Below are positions 1 through 7,653 of a stretch of 35,637 nucleotides of DNA, in pieces. Positions within the stretch are counted from its first letter, which is position 1, and each line of letters opens with the position of its first letter. Origin of the DNA: Solobacterium sp. (GTDB lineage Bacteria > Bacillota_I > Bacilli_A > Erysipelotrichales > Erysipelotrichaceae). Location of the stretch: the NCBI GenBank assembly GCA_024698805.1, contig JAILQT010000027.1:1-35637 (forward strand), read 5' to 3'. A program made the translations under genes and the position numbers. The notes under the pieces are model-generated. The model was not told the origin of the DNA. It saw only the letters and a program-made list of their open reading frames with translations, and did not search any database.

Positions 1-789
1 GTTTCTGGAAACGCGCGCCGCGATGCCGAATGCTGCGATGATGATATCCGCGTCATCGCACAGATATTCTTCTGCCAGCGCTTCGTTCTCTTTGATCGTC
101 TCATAGCGTTCATAACGCTCGATATTCATCTTTTCAAGCTGTTCCGGGTTCAGGTACAGGGAGTTGATGATGTTGTGCTTACGCGCCATCTTCGTGCCTG
201 TCGTTGCCCAGGGCTTGTCGATCTGTTCGGGTGCCTTGATATTGAAGGATACCGGCTCCATCATCTGGCCGATCGTACCGTCTGCCAGGATCATGGCCGT
301 CATGCGGTATTTGTCCGCCAGGTCGAATCCTTTGACTGTGAGGTCTGCCATCTCCTGTACGGAGGACGGTGCCAGGACGATCATGTGGTAATCGCCGTGA
401 CCGCCGCCGCGCGTAGCCTGGAAATAGTCAGACTGCGAGGGCTGGATGCCGCCGAGGCCGGGTCCGCCGCGCTGTGCGTTGACAACGAGCGCAGGAAGGT
501 CCGCACCGGCAAGATAGGAAAGTCCTTCGCTCTTCAGCGAGATGCCGGGACTGGATGAGGATGTCATGACGCGCTTTCCCGCGGAGGAGACGCCGTAAAC
601 CATATTAATGGCAGCGATCTCGCTTTCCGCCTGCAGGAAAGTACCGCCGATCTTCGGCATCCTTTTTGCCATGTAAGCCGCGATCTCCGTCTGCGGCGTG
701 ATCGGATATCCGAAGTAATGACGGCAGCCTGCCTGGATCGCAGCTTCCGCAATCGCTTCGTTGCCTTTCATAAGTACTTTTTCCGCCAC
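1..789 (-). CDS. vorB: 2-oxoacid:ferredoxin oxidoreductase, VorB-like (POR alpha-type) subunit, 3' end cut off
   Basis: This is the subunit of a ketoisovalerate-type 2-oxoacid:ferredoxin oxidoreductase that carries the pyrimidine-binding POR_N domain. The enzyme interconverts a 2-oxoacid plus CoA with acyl-CoA, CO2 and reduced ferredoxin in the cytosol. Visible family motifs are GYPITPQTEIAAYM near the N-terminus, LQAESEIAAINMVYG, and SSSSPGISLKSEG followed by NAQRGGPG. The frame is open from a GTG start at 789 to the window edge, giving 263 residues of a usual length of about 350. GTG is chosen because AGGTGA lies about six bases upstream, overlapping the end of the ferredoxin gene. The catalytic TPP-binding and gamma subunits should follow beyond position 1. 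The POR/KOR/VOR/IOR group is hard to separate by eye. VOR fits best because of the adjacent single small ferredoxin subunit and the acyl-CoA ligases upstream. Confidence 0.88.
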   Translation of the reverse strand, partial: MAEKVLMKGNEAIAEAAIQAGCRHYFGYPITPQTEIAAYMAKRMPKIGGTFLQAESEIAAINMVYGVSSAGKRVMTSSSSPGISLKSEGLSYLAGADLPALVVNAQRGGPGLGGIQPSQSDYFQATRGGGHGDYHMIVLAPSSVQEMADLTVKGFDLADKYRMTAMILADGTIGQMMEPVSFNIKAPEQIDKPWATTGTKMARKHNIINSLYLNPEQLEKMNIERYERYETIKENEALAEEYLCDDADIIIAAFGIAARVSRN

Positions 790-799
790 AAAATTCACC

Positions 800-1006
800 T
801 TACCTTTCAACCTTGATAATGCAGTCGGGGCACATTACTGCGCAGGACGCGCAGCCGATGCACTGATCCATGTCGATGCATTCAGCGGGATGATGTCCCT
901 TTTTATTGATCTTTTCTTTCGATAACTGAAGAATGTGTTTCGGACAGACATTCGTACAGAGTCCGCAACCTTTACATTCATCTTCCCTGAACGTAAGCTT
1001 TGCCAT
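800..1006 (-). CDS. vorD: VorD-like 2[4Fe-4S] ferredoxin subunit of 2-oxoacid oxidoreductase
   Basis: A 68-residue ferredoxin with two complete CxxCxxCxxxCP cluster motifs (CKGCGLCTNVCP and CIGCASCAVMCP), the standard signature of a bacterial 2[4Fe-4S] protein. Because it is immediately followed by the VorB-like gene, it is most likely the delta subunit that carries electrons between the TPP/CoA active site and external ferredoxin. The start has a GGAAGGA ribosome site. The stop codon region doubles as the ribosome site of the next gene, so the two are tightly coupled. A stand-alone ferredoxin is the alternative, but position and size favour the subunit role. Confidence 0.88.
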   Translation of the reverse strand: MAKLTFREDECKGCGLCTNVCPKHILQLSKEKINKKGHHPAECIDMDQCIGCASCAVMCPDCIIKVER

Positions 1007-1027
1007 ATCTATTCCTTCCTTTCCCCG

Positions 1028-1693
1028 TCAGTCGACAGGCCTCTTCTGCAGCTTCATGCCGAACAGAGGGCTGATCCTGTCTTTCAGTTCTTCATACAGT
1101 TTGTTTTCGACCGTCGTGCATACCAGCGGCAGGCCGCTCTTTTCTGCAAGCTCTTCAGCCATACTTACCGTTGCGAGCACTGTACCGGCATCTGTTTCCG
1201 CGCCGAGGTTCGAATTGTTGATGATGCCTGTGAATCTGAGGCCGCATGCCTGCTCGATCTCCGCAAGCACTTCCAGGACTTCTTCCGGCGTGCGTGTCAG
1301 AGGCCGGTAGAAATTCACGACCAGGTACATATCGTAATCATTCTCCCGGCGGATCAGGGGCGAGAGCCTTCCGAGTGCAAGTGCACCCCTATCATCGCCG
1401 CCGACGTCGACGACGCTGTGCAGCGTTAAGTCGTGCACGATCGCATACATCTCCTGCGGGAGTGCAGGTATATCCAGGTTCGTATTCGCATAGGCGGATA
1501 CGATCAGCCGGATCCCTGCGTCTTCCAGCTGTTTCCTGCTGTCCAGCGTACGGAAATACGGGTTGACGATATCAAGGTCCGCAACAGCCGTATGTTCATG
1601 GAGCTGCTTCAGCTCCATCGCCATATTGACAGCGATATTCGTCTTGCCGGAGCCGTAATGGCCGGCAAGCAGTGTGATCCTTTTATAATTCAT
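1028..1693 (-). CDS. P-loop ATPase (MinD/ParA/CobQ-like) linked to the oxidoreductase
   Basis: A 221-residue soluble P-loop NTPase. The Walker A loop GHYGSGKT spans residues 11-18, followed by VADLDIVNPYFRT (switch I-like, as in ParA/MinD/CobQ proteins) and SVVDVGGDDRGA (Walker B/switch II-like). No membrane segment or DNA-binding domain is seen. Its start codon overlaps the stop of the upstream acyl-CoA ligase by 11 bases (ATGAATTATAA), so it is translationally coupled, and the ferredoxin subunit follows 21 bases later. The position suggests a role tied to the oxidoreductase, for example cluster or cofactor maturation as Mrp/NBP35-type ATPases do, but it lacks the usual KGGVGKT loop and no metal-binding CxxC is present. 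Its specific function is unknown. Confidence 0.8.
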   Translation of the reverse strand: MNYKRITLLAGHYGSGKTNIAVNMAMELKQLHEHTAVADLDIVNPYFRTLDSRKQLEDAGIRLIVSAYANTNLDIPALPQEMYAIVHDLTLHSVVDVGGDDRGALALGRLSPLIRRENDYDMYLVVNFYRPLTRTPEEVLEVLAEIEQACGLRFTGIINNSNLGAETDAGTVLATVSMAEELAEKSGLPLVCTTVENKLYEELKDRISPLFGMKLQKRPVD

Positions 1694-3971
1694 TTCTCTT
1701 GATCTTTCCGCTCACAGTCTTCGGCAGTTCATCCCGGAAGACGACGATACGGGGATACTTGTAAGGCGCTGTGTGCTTCTTGACGTAGTTCTGGATCTCC
1801 TTCACCAGTTCCGGCGTGCCTTCGGTGCCTTCCGTCAGGACGATGCTCGCCTTGACGACCTGGCCCCTGACTTCATCCGGGGCAGCGCTGACGCCGCATT
1901 CCAGGACGTAAGGCAGTTCCATGATGACGCTCTCGATCTCGAACGGGCCGATACGGTAGCCGGAGGATTTGATGACGTCATCCTTCCTGCCGACATACCA
2001 GTAGAAACCGTCTTCATCGCGCCATGCGACGTCGCCTGTATGGTAGAAGCCGTCGTGCCATGTGGCGGCTGTCTCTTCGTCATTGCCGTAATAGCAGACC
2101 GCCAGTCCGGGAGGCCTTCCCTTCCTGAGGTCGATCACGATCTCGCCCGTCTCACCGACAGGGACGCTCTTCCCGTCATTGTCGACAAGGTCGACCGTAT
2201 AGATCGGTGCAGGTTTGCCCATGGAGCCGATCTTATGCGGCGCGCCGACCATGTTGCCGATGATCATCGTCGATTCACTCTGGCCGAAGCCTTCCATGAT
2301 GCGCAGGCCTGTCGCCTTTTCAAACTGCCTGTATACCTCGGGGTTCAGCGCTTCGCCCGCTGTCGTCATATGTTTGACGGATGAGAAATCGTATTTGGAG
2401 ATATCCTGTTTGATCATCATCCTTAGCATCGTCGGCGGTGCGCAGAACGTCGTGATATGGTATTTCGCGAACATCGGCAGGATATCCGATGCATCGAAGC
2501 GATCAAAGTCATAGACGAAGATCGCGCCTTCCGCCAGCCACTGGCCGTAGAGCTTGCCCCACATAGCTTTTGCCCATCCGGTCTCGGCGATCGTGAAGTG
2601 CAGCCCCTTCGTATCGACCGTGTGCCAGTACTTCGCGGTATGGAAGTGGCCGAGGGGGTATTTGAAGTTGTGGGCTGCGATCTTCGGATAGCCCGAAGTG
2701 CCTGACGTGAAATACATCAGCATCAGGTCGTCCCCGCCCGGCGCGTCTTCGCCCCTCTTGTAATGGGAACTGTACATCGTATATTCTTCGTCAAAGCTCC
2801 TCCAGCCTTCGCGGGACCCGTTGACGATGAGCTTGTTCTTCAGTCCGTCATAATCCGCCGCAGCGATATCGACCTGGTGTGCGACATCCCCGTCGGCTGT
2901 GCAGATGATCGTGTTTGCGCCGCTCTTTTCAAAGCGGTATGCGAAGTCGTGCGCCTGCAGCTGGTTCGTAGCCGGGATCGCGATCGCGCCGAGCTTGTTC
3001 AGGCCGAGGATCGCGAACCAGAACTGGTAATGACGTTTCAGGACAAGGATGACGCGGTCGCCCTTCTTGATACCGAGCGACTTGAAGTAGTTCGCACACT
3101 GGGAGGACGCCCTCTTGATATCACGGAACGTAAAGCGTCTTTCCGTCTTGTCCTTCGCTATGTGCAGCATCGCCAGCTTGTCAGGGTCGCGCCTTGCGAT
3201 GGCGTCGATGATATCGAACCCGAAGTTGAAATTCTGGATATTCTTGAAACGGATCGACAGCGGCGTGCCGTCGTCGTTCTCCGTGACATCGATGTATTTC
3301 TGCCATACGCGCTGCTTCGTATCTTCTTCGCGTTCGACGAATTCCTGGTAGATCGGGGAATCCGCAAGCTCGGGGATCGGTTCGCCTGCCGGGTTCAGGA
3401 CGATCGCATAGAATATGCAGTCCTGTCCGTCGACGGCGATCATGCCGTGCGGCGTATCCGAATTGTAATAGATCGTATCACCGGGGCCGAGGACCTCGGA
3501 ATGCTCGCCGATCTGCACCTTCAGATGCCCTTCGATGACGATGTCGATCTCCTGGCCGTCATGGCTCGTCAGCTCGATATCCTTCGTCTGCGCCGCCTCG
3601 TCGTAATAGCTGCGGACATACAGCGGCTCGGCGATCCTGTTCTGGAAGGCATACGCAAGGTTGTAATACGTCATGCCGTGCGCCTGGGAGATCTTCTGTC
3701 CCTTCCCGGCGCGCGTCATCGTATACGAACGCAGTGTCGGACTGTAGCCTTCGATGATATCCGTAACGTTGACACCGAATTTCAGCGCGCATTTATAGAT
3801 AAATGTAAAGTTCAGATCGCTCCGACCGTTTTCACACGCGTTGTATTCCTCAAGGGTTGTGCCGGTAGCTTCGGCCATCTCTTCTGCCGAGCAGCCTACC
3901 GATTCCCTCAGGTCCCTGATACGGGCGGCCATCTCCTGAATTTTAAAATCCAATCCTGTGATCTGTTCCAT
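1683..3971 (-). CDS. XRE HTH-cupin-acyl-CoA synthetase fusion protein (second copy)
   Basis: A 762-residue three-part protein. Residues about 12-75 form an XRE-type helix-turn-helix. Residues about 115-195 form a cupin with HDGQEIDIVIEGHL and GDTIYYNSDTPHGM. Residues about 250-762 form an AMP-forming acyl-CoA synthetase of the acetyl/medium-chain (ACSM-like) type. The adenylation P-loop FTSGTSGYPK is at 421-430, GFGQSE at 561-566, YHTGD at 643-647, GYRIGPFEIE at 671-680, and the C-terminal catalytic lysine in SGK at 756. It should activate a short or branched carboxylic acid to its CoA thioester using ATP. The HTH and cupin look like a whole XRE-cupin regulator joined to the enzyme, so autoregulation or acid sensing is possible. 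A GGAG site lies eight bases before ATG. It is about 140 bp downstream of its paralogue and overlaps the P-loop ATPase gene. Substrate is inferred. Confidence 0.9.
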   Translation of the reverse strand: MEQITGLDFKIQEMAARIRDLRESVGCSAEEMAEATGTTLEEYNACENGRSDLNFTFIYKCALKFGVNVTDIIEGYSPTLRSYTMTRAGKGQKISQAHGMTYYNLAYAFQNRIAEPLYVRSYYDEAAQTKDIELTSHDGQEIDIVIEGHLKVQIGEHSEVLGPGDTIYYNSDTPHGMIAVDGQDCIFYAIVLNPAGEPIPELADSPIYQEFVEREEDTKQRVWQKYIDVTENDDGTPLSIRFKNIQNFNFGFDIIDAIARRDPDKLAMLHIAKDKTERRFTFRDIKRASSQCANYFKSLGIKKGDRVILVLKRHYQFWFAILGLNKLGAIAIPATNQLQAHDFAYRFEKSGANTIICTADGDVAHQVDIAAADYDGLKNKLIVNGSREGWRSFDEEYTMYSSHYKRGEDAPGGDDLMLMYFTSGTSGYPKIAAHNFKYPLGHFHTAKYWHTVDTKGLHFTIAETGWAKAMWGKLYGQWLAEGAIFVYDFDRFDASDILPMFAKYHITTFCAPPTMLRMMIKQDISKYDFSSVKHMTTAGEALNPEVYRQFEKATGLRIMEGFGQSESTMIIGNMVGAPHKIGSMGKPAPIYTVDLVDNDGKSVPVGETGEIVIDLRKGRPPGLAVCYYGNDEETAATWHDGFYHTGDVAWRDEDGFYWYVGRKDDVIKSSGYRIGPFEIESVIMELPYVLECGVSAAPDEVRGQVVKASIVLTEGTEGTPELVKEIQNYVKKHTAPYKYPRIVVFRDELPKTVSGKIKRNEL

Positions 3972-3989
3972 AGTTCAGTCTCCAAATGA

Positions 3990-4016
3990 ATGCCGTATAG
4001 CGGTGTCATACGGCAT
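3990..4016 (-). repeat. Hairpin-forming inverted repeat in the leader of the second ligase gene
   Basis: Nine-base perfect arms ATGCCGTAT and ATACGGCAT are separated by nine bases. The hairpin ends about 18 bases before the ATG of the second ligase. It is not followed by a T-run, so it does not look like an intrinsic terminator. It could be an RNA-stability or processing element, or a protein operator. Confidence 0.6.
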
Positions 4017-4059
4017 TATTACAGTTTACAACAAATTCATACTTTTTTTATCTGATTTC

Positions 4060-4074
4060 ATGCATTTTCTGCAT
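4060..4074. promoter_or_regulatory. Short palindromic operator-like site between the two ligase genes
   Basis: ATGCA-TTTTC-TGCAT is a 15-bp inverted repeat with five-base arms and an AT-rich centre, lying in the AT-rich spacer between the two HTH-cupin-ligase genes. Because both neighbours carry an XRE HTH, it is a candidate self-binding site. This is inference; short palindromes in AT-rich DNA can arise by chance. Confidence 0.3.
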
Positions 4075-4112
4075 AATACCCGGATTTTTTTCTGAAAATG
4101 TTTTCATTTATA

Positions 4113-6377
4113 TTACAGCAGATTTCTCTGGATCTTCCCGCTGATCGTCTTCGGCAGTTCATCCCGGAATACGACGATCCTGGGATATTTATACGGCGCG
4201 GTATGTTTCTTGACGTAGTTCTGGATCTCTTTCTTCAGGGCGTCCGTAGGCTCTGTCCCCTTGACAAGGACGATGCTCGCCTTGACGACCTGGCCCCTGA
4301 CCTCGTCCGGTTCGGCACTGACGCCGCATTCGAGGACATACGGGAGCTCCATGATGACGCTTTCGATCTCGAACGGGCCGATACGGTAGCCGCTGGATTT
4401 GATGACGTCATCCACGCGTCCGACATACCAGTAGAAGCCGTCTTCATCCCTCCAGGCAACGTCGCCTGTGTGGTAGAAGCCGTCATGCCATACGTTCTTC
4501 GTCGCTGCTTCATCCCGGTAATAGCCTTTGAACAGTCCGCACGGCACCCTGTCCGTGGTCTTGACAACGATCTCGCCGGGATCACCTGTTGCGACAGGTT
4601 TGCCGTCATGGTCGACGATATCGATTTCGTAGAGCGGCGTCGGCTTGCCCATGGAGCCGAGCTTGTGCGTGCCGCCGATCAGGTTGCCGATGCAGAGCGT
4701 CAGTTCTGTCTGGCCGAAGCCTTCCATGATCTGCAGGCCCGTGATCTTTTCAAACTGCTTGTATACTTCCGGGTTGAGCGCTTCGCCCGCTGTCGTCATA
4801 TGGACGACGGAAGAGAGATCGTACTTGGAGATATCCTCTTTTATCAGCATGCGCAGGATCGTCGGCGGCGCGCAGAACGTCGTGATGTTGTATTTCTTGA
4901 ACATCGGCAGGATATCCGATGCCCTGAACCTGTCAAAGTCATAGGTGAAGACGGCGCCTTCCTGCAGCCACTGTCCGTACAGTTTTCCCCAGAGGGCTTT
5001 CCCCCATCCGGTATCGCTGATCGTGAAATGCAGGCCTTCGTCGCTGACGCCGTGCCAGTACTTCGCCGTGATGAAATGTCCGAGCGCGTACTTGCAGGAG
5101 TGTTCCGCGATCTTCGGATACCCTGTCGTACCGGAAGTGAAGAACATCAGCTGCGTATCGTCGCCGCACGGCGTGGAGGGCGTGCGTCTGAAATGCGTGC
5201 TGTACATCTCGAACTCTTCGTTGAAGTTCTTCCAGCCTTCCCTCTCCGCACCGACGATGATCTTTATTTTGAGCGTCGGGCTCGACTTCTGGGCAATGTC
5301 GACCTGGTTGGGGACGTCGTCCAGCTCCGTTGCGATGATCGCGCTGACGCCGGCGGAATTGAAGCGGTATTCAAAGTCATGCGCCATCAGCTGGCTCGTT
5401 GCGGGGATCGCGATCGCGCCGAGCTTGTGCAGGCCGATCATGGCGAACCAGAACTGGTAATGACGCTTGAGGACGATCATGACACGGTCGCCCTTTTTGA
5501 TGCCGCAGGCTTTGAAATAGTTGGCTGCCTGCGCTGATCTGCGCCTCATGTCATCGAATGTGAAGCGGCGTTCCGTCTTGTCGTTCGCGACATGGATCAT
5601 CGCCAGCTTATCCGGTTCCTTGTTCGCGATGGCATCCACGACGTCAAACGCGAAATTGAACTTATCCTCATTCTTGAAATCGATCTGCGTCAGGGCGCCG
5701 TGTTCGTCTTCCTTACATTCGACGAAGTTGTCGCTGACAAGGCGGCGTGCGCTTGCACGCGAAGGGATGAACGTATTGCGGATCTGCACCTCGCGTGCAT
5801 CCCGGCCCGGGATGACGATCGCAAGGAACAGACAGTCGCGGCCGTCAACGGCGATCATGCCGTGGGGCGTGGAGCTGTTGTAATAGATGCTGTCGCCTTC
5901 GCTCAGATATTCGACGTTGTCGCCGACCTGCACCTTCAGGCGTCCGCTGATGATAAAGTCGAATTCCTGGCCGGAGTGCTTGGTCAGATGGATCGGCTTG
6001 TCCTGCTGTTCCTCCCTGTATTCATACCGGACATAGTAAGGTTCCGCCTTCTTGTTCATGAACAGAGGCGCCATGTTCTGGATCGCGATGCCGTCTTCCA
6101 TGATCGCGTTCTGGCCGCTGCCTTTCCGGTTGACGGTATAGGACGACAGTCTCGCGCTCATGCCTTCGAGCAGGTCGCTCATGCCTACATGAAAGACGAT
6201 CGCACACTTATGAATGAATGTGAACGGCAGGTCTACCGTGCCGGATTCATATTCCGCATACGTTTCGGGACTGACTTCCGTCAGTGCTGCCATCGCCTGC
6301 TGCGTATAGCCGGAGATCTCGCGGAGCTCCCGGATACGCTGTGCAACTTCCATCAGATCGATCTCAGTCGGTGTCAT
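4113..6377 (-). CDS. XRE HTH-cupin-acyl-CoA synthetase fusion protein (first copy, T-box controlled)
   Basis: A 754-residue paralogue of the downstream gene with the same order of parts. An XRE helix-turn-helix (about residues 10-70, IRELREISGYTQQAMAALT) is followed by a cupin (HSGQEFDFIISGRL, GDSIYYNSSTPHGM) and an AMP-forming acyl-CoA synthetase. The ligase carries the P-loop FTSGTTGYPK, GFGQTE, YHTGD, GYRIGPFEIE and the terminal catalytic lysine in TISGK. The reaction is acid + ATP + CoA to acyl-CoA + AMP + PPi. The start ATG at 6377 is preceded by AGGAGGAAACACT and follows the T-box terminator, whereas the longer open frame to 6482 runs through the T-box RNA and is not coding. It is the first gene of the operon that leads to the VOR-like enzyme. 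The T-box control implies an anabolic job in amino acid supply, with isobutyrate, isovalerate or 2-methylbutyrate as plausible substrates. Confidence 0.9.
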   Translation of the reverse strand: MTPTEIDLMEVAQRIRELREISGYTQQAMAALTEVSPETYAEYESGTVDLPFTFIHKCAIVFHVGMSDLLEGMSARLSSYTVNRKGSGQNAIMEDGIAIQNMAPLFMNKKAEPYYVRYEYREEQQDKPIHLTKHSGQEFDFIISGRLKVQVGDNVEYLSEGDSIYYNSSTPHGMIAVDGRDCLFLAIVIPGRDAREVQIRNTFIPSRASARRLVSDNFVECKEDEHGALTQIDFKNEDKFNFAFDVVDAIANKEPDKLAMIHVANDKTERRFTFDDMRRRSAQAANYFKACGIKKGDRVMIVLKRHYQFWFAMIGLHKLGAIAIPATSQLMAHDFEYRFNSAGVSAIIATELDDVPNQVDIAQKSSPTLKIKIIVGAEREGWKNFNEEFEMYSTHFRRTPSTPCGDDTQLMFFTSGTTGYPKIAEHSCKYALGHFITAKYWHGVSDEGLHFTISDTGWGKALWGKLYGQWLQEGAVFTYDFDRFRASDILPMFKKYNITTFCAPPTILRMLIKEDISKYDLSSVVHMTTAGEALNPEVYKQFEKITGLQIMEGFGQTELTLCIGNLIGGTHKLGSMGKPTPLYEIDIVDHDGKPVATGDPGEIVVKTTDRVPCGLFKGYYRDEAATKNVWHDGFYHTGDVAWRDEDGFYWYVGRVDDVIKSSGYRIGPFEIESVIMELPYVLECGVSAEPDEVRGQVVKASIVLVKGTEPTDALKKEIQNYVKKHTAPYKYPRIVVFRDELPKTISGKIQRNLL

Positions 6378-6412
6378 AGTGTTTCCTCCTGTTCCATAGA
6401 TGAGGCTTATGC

Positions 6413-6460
6413 AAAAAAGGAACACATCCGCCTCAAATATCATTGAGACGAGCATGTTCC
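6413..6460 (-). terminator. T-box terminator hairpin before the first ligase gene
   Basis: Long hairpin with outer arms GGAACA and TGTTCC, inner arms around CGTCTCAA and TTGAGGCG, then a TTTTTT run. It lies directly after the T-box antiterminator sequence and 36 bases before the start codon, the expected place for a regulated transcription stop. Confidence 0.9.
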
Positions 6461-6694
6461 TTATATACGCCCGCGGTACCACTCAATTTGCTTAAAAATA
6501 AGCCGCCTTCAGGGTCCAACAACCCCTTCACCTGTAACGTGGTTATACGGGATACATCTACTCGGCATAAACCTTTTGGGTATCCGGCTCGGAAGTGATG
6601 GTCCTGATGGAAATCCCTGCCGCCGGGCTCGCACCTGCCGCCGGCTCTCTGTAGGCATTCTTTCCAGACGTCTTCGTCTCAGCCTTTGTAAATC
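6413..6694 (-). promoter_or_regulatory. T-box riboswitch, probable isoleucine (AUC) specifier
   Basis: The leader contains the conserved T-box core GAGTGGTACCGCGG (6484-6471) whose UGGU can pair with an ACCA tRNA end. It also has the Stem I AGAGAG element (about 6650) and the distal-loop GGTGCGAGCC (about 6635-6626). Stem I base pairs GGCT/AGCC and GAAG/CTTC (6675-6672 with 6595-6592) flank a K-turn with GAGC. The triplet just before the lower helix and its conserved purine is ATC (6599-6597), giving isoleucine. Uncharged tRNA would form the antiterminator and allow transcription of the ligase/VOR operon. The T-box identity is certain from the core; the specifier is a hand alignment, with ACC as a less likely alternative. 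Confidence 0.9.
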
Positions 6695-6700
6695 CACGAA

Positions 6701-6730
6701 ATCATACCATCATGCATGACAGGTTGTCAA
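6701..6730 (-). promoter_or_regulatory. Sigma-A-type promoter for the T-box/ligase/VOR operon
   Basis: Perfect -35 TTGACA (6730-6725), 18-base spacer, then -10 TATGAT (6706-6701). Transcription would start near 6694, just ahead of the first T-box helix. The promoter sits in the gap after the sugar permease gene, so the ligase operon is separately transcribed. Confidence 0.85.
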
Positions 6731-6760
6731 TGTTTTTTCCCAAAGGCATAGCGATGCGGA

Positions 6761-7642
6761 TCACTCTTTGAGCGAGCCCGCCAGGATGCCGGAGACAAAG
6801 TATTTCTGGATAAACGGATAGATGGCCATCATCGGGATGACGGATACCATGATCGATGCATACCGGATCAAAGGCCTGTAGATCATGACGCCGGCTGCGT
6901 CTGCACCGGCTGTCACGGTGACCTCTTCCGCCTCGAGGACGATCTGCCGCAGCACCAGCTGCAGCGGGTAGAGATCCCGGTTCAGCAGATAGACGGACGC
7001 ATGGAACCAGGCATTCCAGTGCTGGACTGCATAGAAGAGGACGATGACCGCCAGGGCCGGCTTCGAAAGCGGCAGCACGATCTGCAGCAGGATCCGGAAG
7101 TCGCCGGCACCGTCGATGCGCGCCGCATCCAGCATGTCCTGCGGCAGCTGCCTGAACCATGTGCGCAGGATGATGATATTGAACGCCGTCACCGCGCCCG
7201 GCAGGATGACAGCCCATACGGTATTGTAGAGCCCGAGCTTCGTGATGACCATCAGGGACGGTACCAGGCCGCCGCTGAAGATCATCGTGAACAGGATGAA
7301 CAGGGAGAACGCCCTGCCGAAGAGCAGGCCTTTCGTACTCATGACATATGCCGCAAAGACCGTCAGGATAACGCCGATGAGCGTTGCGACCGTGACATAG
7401 AACAGTGTGTTGGCATATGCCCTGAGGATCACGGAATTCTGGAAGATCAGCCTGTAGCCGCCGAGCGTCGGGGTGCCGAGGGGCTGCAGGATCAGGCCGC
7501 TGGAGGAAGCGGTCTTAAGGGGATCGCTGATCGAGCCCATCGCCACATGCCATACCGGCACCAGGAAGAGGATACAGAGCGTGATCAGGAACAGTGTGTT
7601 GAATACAGCGAATGCTTTTTCGCCCGCAGTTCTTTTCATCAT
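6761..7642 (-). CDS. Carbohydrate ABC transporter permease (LplC/YtcP-like, MalG family)
   Basis: A 293-residue inner membrane permease with about six hydrophobic segments, starting with NTLFLITLCILFLVPVWHVA. The family cytoplasmic loop that contacts the ATPase is visible as DAARIDGAGDFRILLQIVLPLSKPALAV (EAA-type motif with the conserved DGA...P pattern). It is the second permease of a CUT1-type sugar importer, following the LplB-like permease by 11 bases. No ATPase gene is present in the cluster, so a shared MsmK-type ATPase elsewhere is expected, as is usual for this transporter group. The transported sugar cannot be read from the sequence. Confidence 0.92.
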   Translation of the reverse strand: MMKRTAGEKAFAVFNTLFLITLCILFLVPVWHVAMGSISDPLKTASSSGLILQPLGTPTLGGYRLIFQNSVILRAYANTLFYVTVATLIGVILTVFAAYVMSTKGLLFGRAFSLFILFTMIFSGGLVPSLMVITKLGLYNTVWAVILPGAVTAFNIIILRTWFRQLPQDMLDAARIDGAGDFRILLQIVLPLSKPALAVIVLFYAVQHWNAWFHASVYLLNRDLYPLQLVLRQIVLEAEEVTVTAGADAAGVMIYRPLIRYASIMVSVIPMMAIYPFIQKYFVSGILAGSLKE

Positions 7643-7653
7643 GAACGCACCCC

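Noticed and set aside
4098-5537. A 479-codon plus-strand open frame opposite the first ligase gene
   Set aside because: Mirror image of the acyl-CoA ligase coding frame. A near-identical shadow appears opposite the paralogue, showing it follows from the ligase codons.
6378-6482. Longer N-terminus for the first ligase starting at 6482
   Set aside because: This segment is the T-box core and terminator; the ATG at 6377 has the AGGAGG site.
6597-6602. ACC (threonine) as the specifier of the first T-box
   Set aside because: It would leave the lower GAAG/CTTC helix too far away. ATC directly followed by A and the helix fits the usual layout better.
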